From Variovorax paradoxus (GTDB lineage: Bacteria > Pseudomonadota > Gammaproteobacteria > Burkholderiales > Burkholderiaceae_C), in assembly GCF_018614875.1 (NCBI RefSeq), contig NZ_JAGGNW010000028.1:1-64000 (forward strand): a stretch of 64,000 nucleotides of DNA. The letters are read 5' to 3'. Made by a program: the position numbers and the translations under genes. Each line of letters starts with the position of its first letter. Position 1 is the stretch's first letter. Under the pieces are notes generated by a model. That model was not told the origin of the DNA. It was given only the letters and a program-made list of their open reading frames with translations, and did not search any database. Positions 1 to 10,431 of the stretch are shown in pieces.

Positions 1-79
1 CCTTCGGTTGACAGGCTTTCGCGGGCGCAAAGGCAAGGTAGTCACTGCGTTCGCTGGGCCCCTTCAACAGAGAAGAAGT

Positions 80-183
80 GCGACATCTCTACTTTGCTGG
101 CGATGCGACATTTGAACTTGGCGTTGACAACAGATGTAGGTCCCGAATAGTAATGTCGCGTTTGGCCCGAATAGAAATGTCGC
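80..183. repeat. Subterminal repeats of an ISNCY-type element end
   Basis: Four related 17-18 base units lie within about 100 bases. Two read GCGACAT followed by an A/T-rich stretch (80-97 and 105-122). Two read the opposite way, as CCGAATAGnAATGTCGC (about 143-159 and 167-183). They sit directly upstream of a truncated ISNCY-like transposase start. Arrays of this kind are the usual subterminal ends of such elements. A single related unit recurs near 49435-49450 in front of another remnant of the same gene. Confidence 0.6.
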
Positions 184-223
184 ATTGTTCCCCCGGTCCA
201 GCTTCTGGATCCGAGGCACAGCG

Positions 224-450
224 ATGGCAACACCGGCGGCAACTATCACCATGTCGATGCGCGAAGCCGATCGCCTCAAGACCATCCAGGCCGTGGTGGA
301 TCGGATGGCGCGCGTCGGCCAGGCTGCGCAGCGCCTGGGCCTGAGCCGACGGCAGCTTGAGCGTCTGATCCAACGGTACAAGGACGATGGTGTCGCTGGC
401 TTGGTCTCGCGCAAGCGCGGCCGGCCGAGCAACCACCAACTTGAATCGCC
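224..450 (+). pseudogene. ISNCY-family transposase, N-terminal fragment
   Basis: The reading frame from the ATG at 224 begins MATPAATITMSMREADRLK. It continues into a helix-turn-helix (AAQRLGLSRRQLERLIQRYK) and a basic GLVSRKRGRPSN stretch, as in the DNA-binding N-terminus of ISNCY/IS1202-type transposases. After about 75 codons the similarity stops and the sequence becomes the end of an IS3 element on the other strand, so the DDE catalytic core is missing. The element cannot move on its own. Gene family is recognised by eye; exact IS name unknown. Confidence 0.65.
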
Positions 451-454
451 CCGG

Positions 455-712
455 CTTTCATGGAGGCCGGTTGGTTTAAGTCAGGCCACCACCGCAGTGG
501 CTTGACCGGCGAGTTGCCGGTAATAGTTTGCCTCAGCTTCTGCAGGCGGGATATAGCCAATAGGTTCGAGCAGGCGATGGTGGTTGAACCAGGACCCCCC
601 AATTCGAGCGTGGCGAACTCCACCGCCCCATTGGTCTTCCACGGTGCACGGCGATGGATCAACTCGGCCTTGTAGAGGCCGTTGATCGTCTCGGCCAGGG
701 TGTTGTCCAAGC
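455..712 (-). pseudogene. IS3-family transposase OrfB, C-terminal fragment, frameshifted
   Basis: Read on the minus strand, the sequence gives DNTLAETINGLYKAELIHRR and then TNGAVEFATLE in one frame. It resumes one frame over as WFNHHRLLEPIGYIPPAEAE and NYYRQLA. This is the conserved C-terminal part of the IS3 OrfB integrase core (the E of the DDE triad region and the WFNxxRxH tail). A frameshift near 590 splits it, and everything upstream is lost. The right end of the element appears to abut the ISNCY fragment, indicating nested insertions. Confidence 0.75.
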
Positions 713-740
713 GCCATTCGCATGGGCCAACCAGCTTGTC

Positions 741-1274
741 TTATTCCTCGGCGCTAAGGGGTCTGCGCACTAAGCGCTCCAACTCAAACTCCGACTGGAG
801 CGGAGTTGTTGAAGCTGGCATCAATACCGAGACGGATCCGGGAGCAACACCTGCAGCCACGACGATCTCTCGATGTGCAGTGTCCTTCAAGGCGATTCCG
901 CTCTCCGCATAGACCTCAGCGTCTTCGAAGATCAAGCGCTCCACGGAAGCTATCTGAAAATCTTCGATTGAATTGATGACCCATTCGATTGCGGTCGCAT
1001 CGGTCCCTTCCCGCGCAAACCCAAGATTGAGACTACCGATCTCTTGCCATCCACCCACTCCGGTACAGGCAGATGAAAGGTCGACGATCCAGCCGGTGTC
1101 CAATATCAGGCGGAACAGCCATGCGGCTTCGAGCGTCTGTGATTTCGGCACCTCGTAGGCCAACACCCGAGCAGCCTCGAACGGCTTGCCGATTTGATCC
1201 GCCGAGAGGCCCTCCACCTGGAACGGCAGAACAAACCTCCCGTCTTGGAATGCGTCAGTAATGTAGGGTTTCAT
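741..1274 (-). CDS. Putative immunity protein paired with a polymorphic toxin tip
   Basis: This is a 177-residue acidic soluble protein starting MKPYITDAFQDGRF; I recognise no family. The start at 1274 is chosen because this ATG lies inside the last codons of the upstream toxin-like gene, which ends at 1255. That gives a 20-base overlap, a layout typical of polymorphic toxin and immunity genes. No signal peptide or membrane segment is visible. If the neighbour is a toxin tip, this protein would neutralise it in the cytoplasm. The same frame extends further upstream, but that part looks non-coding. The function is inferred from position only. Confidence 0.5.
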   Translation of the reverse strand: MKPYITDAFQDGRFVLPFQVEGLSADQIGKPFEAARVLAYEVPKSQTLEAAWLFRLILDTGWIVDLSSACTGVGGWQEIGSLNLGFAREGTDATAIEWVINSIEDFQIASVERLIFEDAEVYAESGIALKDTAHREIVVAAGVAPGSVSVLMPASTTPLQSEFELERLVRRPLSAEE

Positions 1275-1734
1275 GCGGTTTGGTGCCATTGGCTGGGATA
1301 TCGATGCTCGCCCCACCAGAGCTATTGCTCGGACGCCCGAAGATGCCATTGGGACCGACAAGACTTCCTTGCGGAGCGCTATCACCTGGCTGCCAAGGTC
1401 GGGTACCTCCGGTCAAATTATCCAGATCTTTGCCGAAATCCCCTGTCCCTCCGTTCGCCGGGGTCAACGGTCCACTCGTGTGTCTTTTCCCGCCCTTCCC
1501 CATCCCTCCCCTCGGATCGCTCTGATTCGCGAGCGACATCGACAACCACGCCGTGACCGCGCTCGCGCCGCACGCGATCTCCACCACCAAGCCGATACCG
1601 CCGATCGCTCGGGCCTGGCACAGCGATGCGGCCCGGTCGCAAACAGTCGAAGGAATGTAGATGCCGATGACATTGCTCGGTCGACTTTGCTGCGCGCAAC
1701 TCCCGCTGAAAATCGACGACCAAAGTGATATTCA
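1255..1734 (-). pseudogene. C-terminal fragment of a polymorphic toxin (type 17-like end)
   Basis: The minus-strand frame is open from a stop at 1732-1734 to a stop at 1255. It reads through a hydrophobic stretch (IGGIGLVVEIACGASAVTAW, about 1546-1605) into a Gly/Pro-rich linker and then ASIDIPANGTKPHETLHY at the C-terminus. From memory, an IDIPxNGxKPxETLHY ending belongs to polymorphic toxin type 17 (Ntox17) proteins of Proteobacteria. The first possible start is a TTG at 1590, and no delivery domain (Rhs, haemagglutinin or PAAR) is present, so this is the detached tip of a longer gene. The gene at 1274-741 overlaps its end and is the likely immunity partner. Confidence 0.5.
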
Positions 1735-1944
1735 GAAGTGCGACGTGCTCCGGGCCGCACAACTGATCGAGGCAGACGTTCCGCCTATGCTGCACGAGCG
1801 AGGACGATCCGTTTATTCGGGACCGGCGACGGTCATGCGCGTCACGGCCAAGGGACAGTCCGCGGCGAAGCAGCACGGATAAGATTGCGGCTGCATCCCG
1901 ATGCGCGCAAGAATGGGCGCCGGCCCCAAGGAATCGCCCACCCC

Positions 1945-2724
1945 ATGCGCAGACTGCGCTTTCTTACCAACCGACACCGCGCGCCCTCGACGAACAGGGC
2001 GCTGGGACTGCTGCTGGCCTTCAATGCCGGCGCAGTGAACGCGGGCGGCTTCCTGGTGCTGCACATGTACACCTCGCACATGACCGGGTTCGCGTCGCAG
2101 CTGGCCGACGGGCTGGTGCTGGGCAACAGCAGGCTGCTACTCAATGCGCTGGGGGCCGTGCTGGCATTCCTCTCGGGCGCTGCCGTGTGCGCGGTGCTGG
2201 TGAACTGGGGCCGCCAGCATCGGCTGCACAGCGTCTATGCCCTGCCGCTGCTGCTGGAGGCGGCGCTGATGTTTCCCTTCGGCCTGATGGGCGCCGTGAC
2301 GCTCACCTGGGCCACGCCCTTCGCGGTGCCGCTCACCGTGCTGCTGCTGTCCTTCATCATGGGCCTGCAGAACGCGGTCGCCTCCAAGACCTCCGGCGGC
2401 AGCATCCGGACCACGCACATGACGGGCAACATCACCGACCTGGGGATGGAGATCGGCAAGCTCCTCTACTGGAACAGGAAGCCGGCCAGTGCGCCCGCCT
2501 CCGCCGTCCACCACGACCGCAGCCGCATGCACAGGGCCGCCGGCCTGATCGGCATGTTCGTGTTCGGCGGCGTCGTGGGTGCGCTCGGGTTCAAGTACGC
2601 GGGCTTCGTGTGCGTGGTGCCGCTGGCGGCCCTGCTGCTCGCGCTGTCGGTGCCGCCCTTCCTGCGCGACCTGCCGCGCTCGGGCCTGCTGCCGCGGCTC
2701 GGGAAGGGCCGGCAGAACGGCTAG
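1945..2724 (+). CDS. YoaK/DUF1275 family membrane protein
   Basis: The protein has 259 residues and about six hydrophobic segments. It shows the paired DUF1275 signatures SHMTGFA (residues 44-50) and THMTGNITDLG (157-167). Family members are small inner-membrane proteins, sometimes annotated as transporters; their substrate is not established. The frame is open upstream, but the extra sequence is arginine-rich and unlike the family, so the ATG at 1945 fits the normal N-terminus. The gene stands alone, with decayed sequence on both sides. Confidence 0.85.
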   Translation: MRRLRFLTNRHRAPSTNRALGLLLAFNAGAVNAGGFLVLHMYTSHMTGFASQLADGLVLGNSRLLLNALGAVLAFLSGAAVCAVLVNWGRQHRLHSVYALPLLLEAALMFPFGLMGAVTLTWATPFAVPLTVLLLSFIMGLQNAVASKTSGGSIRTTHMTGNITDLGMEIGKLLYWNRKPASAPASAVHHDRSRMHRAAGLIGMFVFGGVVGALGFKYAGFVCVVPLAALLLALSVPPFLRDLPRSGLLPRLGKGRQNG

Positions 2725-2789
2725 CCGTTCAAGCTGCGGCGGCGCCCCAGGTCCAGTTGCGGATCTCGGGCATGTCCTCGCCGTAGCGC

Positions 2790-3150
2790 ACGATGTACTG
2801 CCGGTGCGCCGCCAGTTTTTCTTCGAGTCGCCGCCTGGACCAGGTCGTTCACGACTATGGCGACCTTTGCACAGGCGATCACGGACTTGGCCTTCGAACG
2901 CGACGCCCCATTCGCTGTCGGAGATTCGGACTTTGAATCGATGTCTGAACAACGCCATTGCGGATGCCGTCACCGAGTTCAGCTCCCAGCGGGACACTCA
3001 AATCGCTCGTTAGAAAACCCTCGACGCGACCGAGCGTTTCGGGTTTCTCGTCCACGAATTGCGCAATGCGTTGGGCACAGCGACCGTTGCGATCCATGCC
3101 CTCGAACTCGGCAACATGACGGTGGGCGCGCCGGTTGCGTTTTCACCATG
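2790..3150 (+). pseudogene. Sensor histidine kinase remnant (copy 1)
   Basis: Pieces of one protein are spread over several frames. They are a VVHDYGDLCQAITDLAFERD segment (about 2845-2905), NNAIADAVTEFSSQRDTQIA (about 2950-3008) and, after an in-frame stop, ERFGFLVHELRNALGTA (about 3030-3078) followed by HALELGN. The last piece is the HisKA H-box with the phosphoacceptor His. These pieces come from RsbRD-type sensor kinases. The C-terminal ATPase domain is absent and the fragment ends near 3150. A second broken copy of the same family lies at 32769-33546 in the same orientation. Confidence 0.7.
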
Positions 3151-3250
3151 AGCCTGCCGCGCCACCTGTTCCTTTAAAGGAAAAGCCGTCGTCGCGGTTG
3201 CATTTGCCGCGCTGCCGCAGATCAACACACTGCTCCCGGCAGCCGTGCGA

Positions 3251-4978
3251 TCAGTGTCCGCTCGCGCCGTGCGCCCCGATGCCCGTCTCCGAACGCACCT
3301 GCTGGGCGATGAAGCCGACTCGGTCGACCCGGGCGCGCGCGCTGCGGTCCAGCACCGAGAACAGCCAGATGCCGACGAACGCGATGCTCATCGAGAACAG
3401 GCACGGCGAGGTGTACGGGAACGGCGCCGACCCCGCCGGGTAGTCGAAGGTGGCCTCCCAGACCGAAGGCGACAACACCGTCAACGCCACCGAAGACACC
3501 AGGCCGAGAAAGCCGCCGATGACCGCACCGCGCGTGGTGCAGCCCTTCCAGAGCACCGACATGAACAGCACCGGGAAGTTGGCCGACGCCGCGATGGCGA
3601 AAGCCAGCGACACCATGAAGGCGATGTTCTGTTTCTCGAACACGATGCCCAGCAGCACCGCGAGCGCACCGAGCGCCAGCGTGGTGATCTTCGACACGCG
3701 CAGCTCGGCCGCGCTGCCCGCATCGCCCTTCTTGATGACGGTGGCGTACAGGTCGTGCGACACGGCCGACGCACCCGACAGCGTGAGGCCCGCCACCACC
3801 GCAAGGATGGTCGCGAAGGCCACCGCCGAGATGAAGCCGAGAAACACATTGCCGCCCACTGCATTCGCCAGGTGGATCGCCGCCATGTTGCCGCCGCCCT
3901 TGAGAACGCCCTTGGCGTCGAGGAAGTCGGGGTTCGTCAGCACGAAGGTGATGGCGCCGAAGCCGATGATGAAGGTCAGCAGGTAGAAGTAGCCGATCCA
4001 TCCCGTGGCCCACATGACCGACTTGCGCGCCTCCTTGGCGCTGGGCACGGTGAAGAAGCGCATCAGGATGTGCGGCAGGCCGGCCGTGCCGAACATCAAC
4101 GCCATACCGAAGGAGATGGCCGAGATCGGGTCCTTCACGAAGTTGCCCGGTCCCATGATCGACTGCCCGATGCTCGCGGCCATCTGCGCGGTCTTGCCGT
4201 CCTTGAGCGCCAGGTCGGTCTTGACCTTCACCGCGCCCGCAAACATCGCCTCGGGGCTGAAGCCGAAGTGCCACAGCACCGAGATGGCCATGAAGCTCGC
4301 GCCGCCCAGCAGCAGGCCGGCCTTGATGATCTGCACCCAGGTGGTGGCTGTCATGCCGCCGAAGAGCACGTAGACCATCATCAGCGAGCCCACGATGACC
4401 ACAGCGATCCAGTACTCGAGACCGAAAAGCAGCTTGATGAGCTGCCCGGCGCCCACCATCTGCGCGATCAAATAGAACGCCACCACCACCAGCGTGCCCG
4501 AGGCCGCGAAGATGCGCACTGGCGCCTGCTTGAAGCGGAAGGCCGCCACATCGGCGAAGGTGAACTTGCCGAGATTGCGCAGCCGCTCGGCCATGAGAAA
4601 GGTGATGACCGGCCAGCCGACCAGAAAGCCGATGGAATAGATCAGCCCGTCGTAGCCCGTGGCCATCACCGCGGCCGAGATGCCGAGGAACGACGCTGCC
4701 GACATGTAGTCGCCGGCAATCGCCAGGCCGTTCTGGAAACCCGTGATGCCGCCGCCGGCCGTGTAGAAATCCGAAGCCGAGCGGGTGCGCGCCGCGGCCC
4801 ACTTGGTGATGAAGAGCGTTCCCACCACGAACAGCGAGAACATGCCGATCGCGGTCCAGTTGGTGGGCTGCCGCTGGAGCTGACCCAGGTCGGCGCCCGC
4901 TGCCAGAGCGCCCGCCGAGACGGCGCCCAGCGCCAGAAGGACGGCAACCGATCGCAGGCGCACAAGATGGGCGTTCAT
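3251..4978 (-). CDS. actP: Acetate permease ActP (sodium:solute symporter)
   Basis: This is a 575-residue polytopic protein of the sodium:solute symporter family. It has an N-terminal signal-like hydrophobic segment, then TNWTAIGMFSLFVVGTLFIT, the SSF signature region (SASDFYTAGGGITGFQNGLA) and about 12-13 further membrane segments. In Proteobacteria this form is encoded directly after a DUF485 protein, as here: the two genes overlap by four bases. It would import acetate and related short carboxylates across the inner membrane, feeding the divergent acs gene, which activates acetate to acetyl-CoA. A minus-strand frame continues far upstream through acs, but that part is antisense. Confidence 0.92.
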   Translation of the reverse strand: MNAHLVRLRSVAVLLALGAVSAGALAAGADLGQLQRQPTNWTAIGMFSLFVVGTLFITKWAAARTRSASDFYTAGGGITGFQNGLAIAGDYMSAASFLGISAAVMATGYDGLIYSIGFLVGWPVITFLMAERLRNLGKFTFADVAAFRFKQAPVRIFAASGTLVVVAFYLIAQMVGAGQLIKLLFGLEYWIAVVIVGSLMMVYVLFGGMTATTWVQIIKAGLLLGGASFMAISVLWHFGFSPEAMFAGAVKVKTDLALKDGKTAQMAASIGQSIMGPGNFVKDPISAISFGMALMFGTAGLPHILMRFFTVPSAKEARKSVMWATGWIGYFYLLTFIIGFGAITFVLTNPDFLDAKGVLKGGGNMAAIHLANAVGGNVFLGFISAVAFATILAVVAGLTLSGASAVSHDLYATVIKKGDAGSAAELRVSKITTLALGALAVLLGIVFEKQNIAFMVSLAFAIAASANFPVLFMSVLWKGCTTRGAVIGGFLGLVSSVALTVLSPSVWEATFDYPAGSAPFPYTSPCLFSMSIAFVGIWLFSVLDRSARARVDRVGFIAQQVRSETGIGAHGASGH

Positions 4979-5295
4979 GGCCTGGTTTCCTTCTGCACGG
5001 CCTTGACAACGGCGTCGGAGAGCGTGTCGAACTCCGCGTTCGCGCGGCGCACGTAGTAGCCTGTGATCGCGATGGTGAAGAGGATCACGCCGAAGCCCAC
5101 CGGCATGCCCAGCGTCATGACGCCGTCGCCGATGCGCCTTGCGAGGAACTCCTTGTCGAAGGCCACCAGCAGCACGAAGCCGTAGTACACGACGAGCATG
5201 CAGACCGCCAGCGTCCAGCCGAAGCGGTCGCGCCGGCGCCTGAGTTGCTTGTATTGCGGATGCGCGGCGATGCGCGCGACCAGATCTTCCTGCAT
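4975..5295 (-). CDS. DUF485 family inner-membrane protein (YjcH-like)
   Basis: This 106-residue protein has two membrane segments, about residues 28-50 and 65-85. It shows the family pattern of an N-terminal HPQYKQLRRRRDRFGW region and a conserved P-x-G-F-G-V-I turn between helices. DUF485 proteins are co-transcribed with ActP-type symporters. Their exact role is unknown, although a helper or subunit role is usually assumed. The stop overlaps the actP start (ATGA). An AAGGAGACACC sequence in front of the ATG gives a good ribosome site. Confidence 0.88.
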   Translation of the reverse strand: MQEDLVARIAAHPQYKQLRRRRDRFGWTLAVCMLVVYYGFVLLVAFDKEFLARRIGDGVMTLGMPVGFGVILFTIAITGYYVRRANAEFDTLSDAVVKAVQKETRP

Positions 5296-5347
5296 GGTGT
5301 CTCCTTGTGTGCGTCAGGTGATTAGGTGCTCGCCGACCGCATCGAAG

Positions 5348-5363
5348 CTTGCGCTGGCGCAAG
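5348..5363. promoter_or_regulatory. Perfect inverted repeat in the actP/acs divergent intergenic region
   Basis: CTTGCGCTGGCGCAAG is a 7-base stem around TG, followed by TTTTCG. It lies about midway between the divergent DUF485 and acs starts (gap 5296-5419). With no gene reading into it from the left on the plus strand, an operator or leader hairpin of acs is more likely than a terminator. No regulator of this module is encoded nearby. Confidence 0.35.
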
Positions 5364-5419
5364 TTTTCGTTCGTCCGCTGTCGGCAAGATCGAAGGACCC
5401 ACCACGAAAGACACGAGAC

Positions 5420-7396
<1,977 letters not shown>

Positions 7397-7446
7397 GCGC
7401 CATCTCTGCGCCATTTCCGCGCGATTTCCTCGCGCCGGTGCAGCGC

Positions 7447-7728
7447 TCAAGCCCTTCTTCGCGCCGCGGCGCTCTTGCGGCCCGCATGCCGCCGCGCGGA
7501 CGGTGCAGCGGCCAGCGCGGCGTGCAGGATGCGCAAGGCATCGTTCACCTCCGCTCGCCGCGATGGCGGCGCCTCGACCGTGCGGGCTGGTACCTCAGCG
7601 GCCACCGGCGTCGCGCCGCCGTCGTGCCGGATGTGCGACGCGGCCGTCTCGAAAAATTCCAGCGCGTGCAGCCAGATGTTGTACTGCGCCTCGCACAGCG
7701 CCGGCGGAAAAGTGATGTCGGTGCTCAT
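7447..7728 (-). CDS. Small phasin-like hypothetical protein
   Basis: This 93-residue protein starts MSTDITFPPALCEAQYNIW, has an amphipathic region around YNIWLHALEFFETAASHIR, and ends in a basic RRHAGRKSAAARRRA tail. The amphipathic helix and the alanine- and lysine/arginine-rich tail resemble short phasins, which coat polyhydroxyalkanoate granules; similarity is weak. The start at 7728 is preceded by AAAGGA at suitable spacing. It is convergent with acs. Function remains unproven. Confidence 0.5.
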   Translation of the reverse strand: MSTDITFPPALCEAQYNIWLHALEFFETAASHIRHDGGATPVAAEVPARTVEAPPSRRAEVNDALRILHAALAAAPSARRHAGRKSAAARRRA

Positions 7729-7979
7729 GGTGTGTCCTTTCGCCCGAGGGGCGTCCGCTCCCATGCTGGCGCCGCACCGCACCGGCGGGCTTGCGCAGGA
7801 TCAAGGCAACGCAAGGCACCCGCGCGCCCGGTAGGGCCGAAAGGGCATCGCCCGCGAGGCTTGCGTGCTACCCTGACCTCGCTACTGGATGTCTACGACA
7901 TTCGTGCTCTATTTCCTTGCCAAGCATGAAACCCAGTCTTAGACGGAAAATTACTGCGTTTAGAGAGTCAGTTTTCAGT

Positions 7980-8275
7980 GGCAATGAACACGGTGATGCC
8001 AAGCCGATTCGTTCGATGTCGCGCAAAGGGTGCTCGCCTAACAACGCGGCATGTGAAGGCTTCTTCAGACGGCTGAAAACAGAGCTGTTCTATCCTCGGA
8101 ACTGGCAGTCCTCAACCGTTGAGCAGTTCATTGAGGCGCTGGACTCCTACATCCGCTGGTACGACGAGAAACGGATCAAGATCTCCCTTGGCTCTCGCAG
8201 TCCTCTCGGGTACCGAAAGAGCCTTGGATTCTCGGCAGAAAACCAGTCCAATTTTTTTGCATCCCCCTGCCGATT
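7980..8275 (+). pseudogene. IS3-family transposase OrfB tail (left copy)
   Basis: The sequence shows MSRKGCSPNNAACEGFF, RLKTELFYPRNW, EQFIEALDSYIRWYDEKRIK and SLGSRSPLGYRKSLGF. This is the conserved end of IS3-group (IS2/IS150-like) OrfB, including the final Glu region of the DDE core. The DDE core upstream is missing. The sequence after it, AAAACCAGTCCAATTTTTTT, looks like the element's right end. A sister fragment with the same end sequence is found at 34415-34645 in the same orientation, on the other side of the biosynthetic cluster. Confidence 0.8.
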
Positions 8276-8357
8276 ACTTTCCAACGTCACAAAGCGGCCT
8301 TGTTCGCAAAGGCGTGCAAGGTGAACCAACCATCTTGAGCGGTGACGCGCGGGTTGT

Positions 8358-8477
8358 TCAGCCCCGGTCGAAGTCGTTGACCCGGTAGGTGTTGCGCCGC
8401 CTGATGCAGCCTTGCGCGAATTCGCAGACGATCAGCACGGTGAACAACGGAGCGGTGTAGATGATCGTTCGGTACAT
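8358..8477 (-). CDS. Small single-pass membrane peptide
   Basis: This 39-residue frame (MYRTIIYTAPLFTVLIVCEF, then a charged IRRRNTYRV tail) has one hydrophobic segment and a GAAGGATGCTCC ribosome site in front of the ATG. It starts 20 bases after the FemAB-like gene and could be the last gene of the minus-strand unit. No family is recognised. It may not be a real gene. Confidence 0.35.
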   Translation of the reverse strand: MYRTIIYTAPLFTVLIVCEFAQGCIRRRNTYRVNDFDRG

Positions 8478-8497
8478 GGAGCATCCTTCGGGTGTGC

Positions 8498-9583
8498 TCA
8501 GTTGGGATCGTCGGAGGCGGGCAATGCGCTCCCAGCAGGTCGATACATGGACGCAAGGGTGTGTCGAATCAAAGGGCCGAGCAGTTGGGTGACCCATTGG
8601 CTCCGGTGACGCACGGCGATCCAGATGTCCTCGTGCTCGGCGCCAAACTTGCGCTTCATGCTGTGGTTGGTCGATCCCAGGTCAACGTTGGTGCAACCGC
8701 TTTTCATGGCGTGCTCGATCGCACGAAGCACGATCTGGTACCAGAGCTGGAGTTCCCTCGACACCTCGTAGTCCAGTCCGATCACCATGCACTTGAGCTT
8801 GGCGCCACGCTGCATCAGCAAACCGAACCCGATCGTCCTTTTGCCCTGCGAGATCGTGAGGATCTGCGCGACACCGTCGAGCTGCCCCAGTGCTGCAAAG
8901 AACCGGCGAGGCAAGGCCGGCGTGCGCGCTTCGCTGGCTCGCGCGTTCACAGCGAGGTAGAGCGAATAGACGGCATCGATCAGATGATCGAAACGCTGGT
9001 GAACCTCGACCTCGAGATCTGCCGCTTCGCCCTGCGCCAATACTTGCCGCAAGTACCGCCGCTTCTTCGATGGCAGTGAATCGAGAAAACTCTGCATTTT
9101 TCCGTCTGGTGGCAAGACGAGGCGGCTCCGGTCATAGCACCTCTGCGCAATGAAGCCGGCCTCGGCCATCGAACGTATCGACTCTTCGTCTCGGCCCGGT
9201 GAAAACTCCTTGAACACAAGAATGTCGCACCGCACTTCGGCTTTCACGAAAGCCTCGAAACCAGCAAGGAACGATGCGAAATCGAGCGCGTCGGCATCGA
9301 ACCAGAAAGCCTTGCCTGCGGCGATTGTGCCACCTAGCACCAGCACGCGCAGCGAGAAGAAGCGCATCACCCGCATCTCCCCGACCGAGTAGCAGGCCAG
9401 CGCGCGTGCATGCCCCGCCGCATCCGTGGCCTGCACGAAGTGGTACGTGGTTTCGGACTCGATGCCGGCCAGGAGCTGGAGAAACTCGACTTCCAGCGAG
9501 AGTTCGTTCTGCGCGACCCGTGCGTTCCATCGAATACGAAACTCTTCGTCCGATGGACTGATCTGACGAAAGGTCAGGGGCAT
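8498..9583 (-). CDS. FemAB/BioF2-like acyltransferase (Acetyltransf_6 type)
   Basis: This 361-residue soluble protein has the two-lobed look of FemAB-like GNAT proteins. The second lobe carries SKKRRYLRQVLAQGE, AALGQLDGVAQILTISQGKRTIGFGLLM and the late LGSTNHSMKRKFGAEHEDIW motif typical of the Acetyltransf_6 family. Relatives transfer acyl or aminoacyl groups to amines; here the donor could be acyl-CoA or aminoacyl-tRNA. The start overlaps the end of the upstream GNAT gene by ten bases, so the two are translated together. In the cluster it is a candidate for a late acylation or peptide-bond step. The substrate cannot be read from sequence. Confidence 0.7.
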   Translation of the reverse strand: MPLTFRQISPSDEEFRIRWNARVAQNELSLEVEFLQLLAGIESETTYHFVQATDAAGHARALACYSVGEMRVMRFFSLRVLVLGGTIAAGKAFWFDADALDFASFLAGFEAFVKAEVRCDILVFKEFSPGRDEESIRSMAEAGFIAQRCYDRSRLVLPPDGKMQSFLDSLPSKKRRYLRQVLAQGEAADLEVEVHQRFDHLIDAVYSLYLAVNARASEARTPALPRRFFAALGQLDGVAQILTISQGKRTIGFGLLMQRGAKLKCMVIGLDYEVSRELQLWYQIVLRAIEHAMKSGCTNVDLGSTNHSMKRKFGAEHEDIWIAVRHRSQWVTQLLGPLIRHTLASMYRPAGSALPASDDPN

Positions 9584-10431
9584 GGCACCTCCGGCCGCGG
9601 CCTTCTGACCATGAGGTTGATCGCATAAGGCCCCACGCTGTTGAACCGCGATGCGCCGAACCGGTGCTCCCCGATCTTCTCGAAGCGGAAGTTGGAAAAA
9701 ACGCGCTGGTCGTTCGTCTCGGGGCTGCTGCTCTCGAGTCTGTACACGAGGTTGAAGCGGTCCGCCAGCAGACGGAACGGCTCGAACATGCGCCGCGAAA
9801 CACCCTGGCCCTGGTGCACCGGCTGGACGCATCCCATCTGCGCGTAGATGCAGCGCGCCGGGAAGCCAAGGCGGTGCATCGCCTCCTCCGAGGCTCGCAC
9901 CAGTGCGTTCGCCGCACCTGCGGCCGCCACCGCGCGCAGCAGCCCGTAGCTGCGTAACGCGGCGGGCGCGCCGTACGTCGCCAAGTGCCACCATGGCTCG
10001 GTGCCGGGCACGGCCGGTGGAAGTCCCCAAAGCGAAGCACCTCGGATCTCGCGCCCGCCCGGTACGTCAGCAGACTCGAGCAGCACCAATCCCCCCTCGA
10101 AGGCTGCAGCCGCACACAAATAGTCGATCACCCGCCCGATCTTTTCCTGCGCTCGCCGGGTGTCACCCGAGCGAACGCGTGTCACCTCCAACGGTGGCAG
10201 CCATGCGAGCCATCCCCTGTCCTGGTTGTGGACGAAGGCGTTTGCCATCAGCCGTGCGGCCAAAGCTGTCTGCGACTTGCTGCATGCTATTTCGACGGCG
10301 GGGCAGCCCGGCAACGCGGCGTCGGCCGCGTTCAGTTCTGCGATGTGTTCGTGCAGCCCCTGCAGGAGAGCGGGCGCCACGTTGAGCGGCCGCAAGGGCC
10401 TGGACGTCGGGGGCTTGGAGGAGATGCTCAT
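9574..10431 (-). CDS. GNAT-like N-acetyltransferase, intact member of a paralog pair
   Basis: This 285-residue protein contains a GNAT acetyl-CoA loop, CVQPVHQGQGVSRRM (201-215), close to the Q/RxxGxG/A pattern. It is followed by ESSSPETNDQRVFSNFRFEK and FNSVGPYAINLMVRR. The protein at 30616-31446 shares the PxRCIY, NSVGPY and S-P-(E/D)-x-N-D-x-RVF landmarks along its whole length, so the two are paralogs at opposite ends of the cluster. Its start overlaps the end of the MFS gene by four bases (10428-10431). It likely acetylates an intermediate or the product, possibly for self-protection; this is inferred from family and position. Confidence 0.7.
   Translation of the reverse strand: MSISSKPPTSRPLRPLNVAPALLQGLHEHIAELNAADAALPGCPAVEIACSKSQTALAARLMANAFVHNQDRGWLAWLPPLEVTRVRSGDTRRAQEKIGRVIDYLCAAAAFEGGLVLLESADVPGGREIRGASLWGLPPAVPGTEPWWHLATYGAPAALRSYGLLRAVAAAGAANALVRASEEAMHRLGFPARCIYAQMGCVQPVHQGQGVSRRMFEPFRLLADRFNLVYRLESSSPETNDQRVFSNFRFEKIGEHRFGASRFNSVGPYAINLMVRRPRPEVPCP

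Noticed and set aside
3169..3182. TTCCTTTAAAGGAA as a terminator for actP
   Set aside because: It is a palindrome, but it is A/T-rich, has no following T-run on the minus strand and is about 70 bases past the stop.
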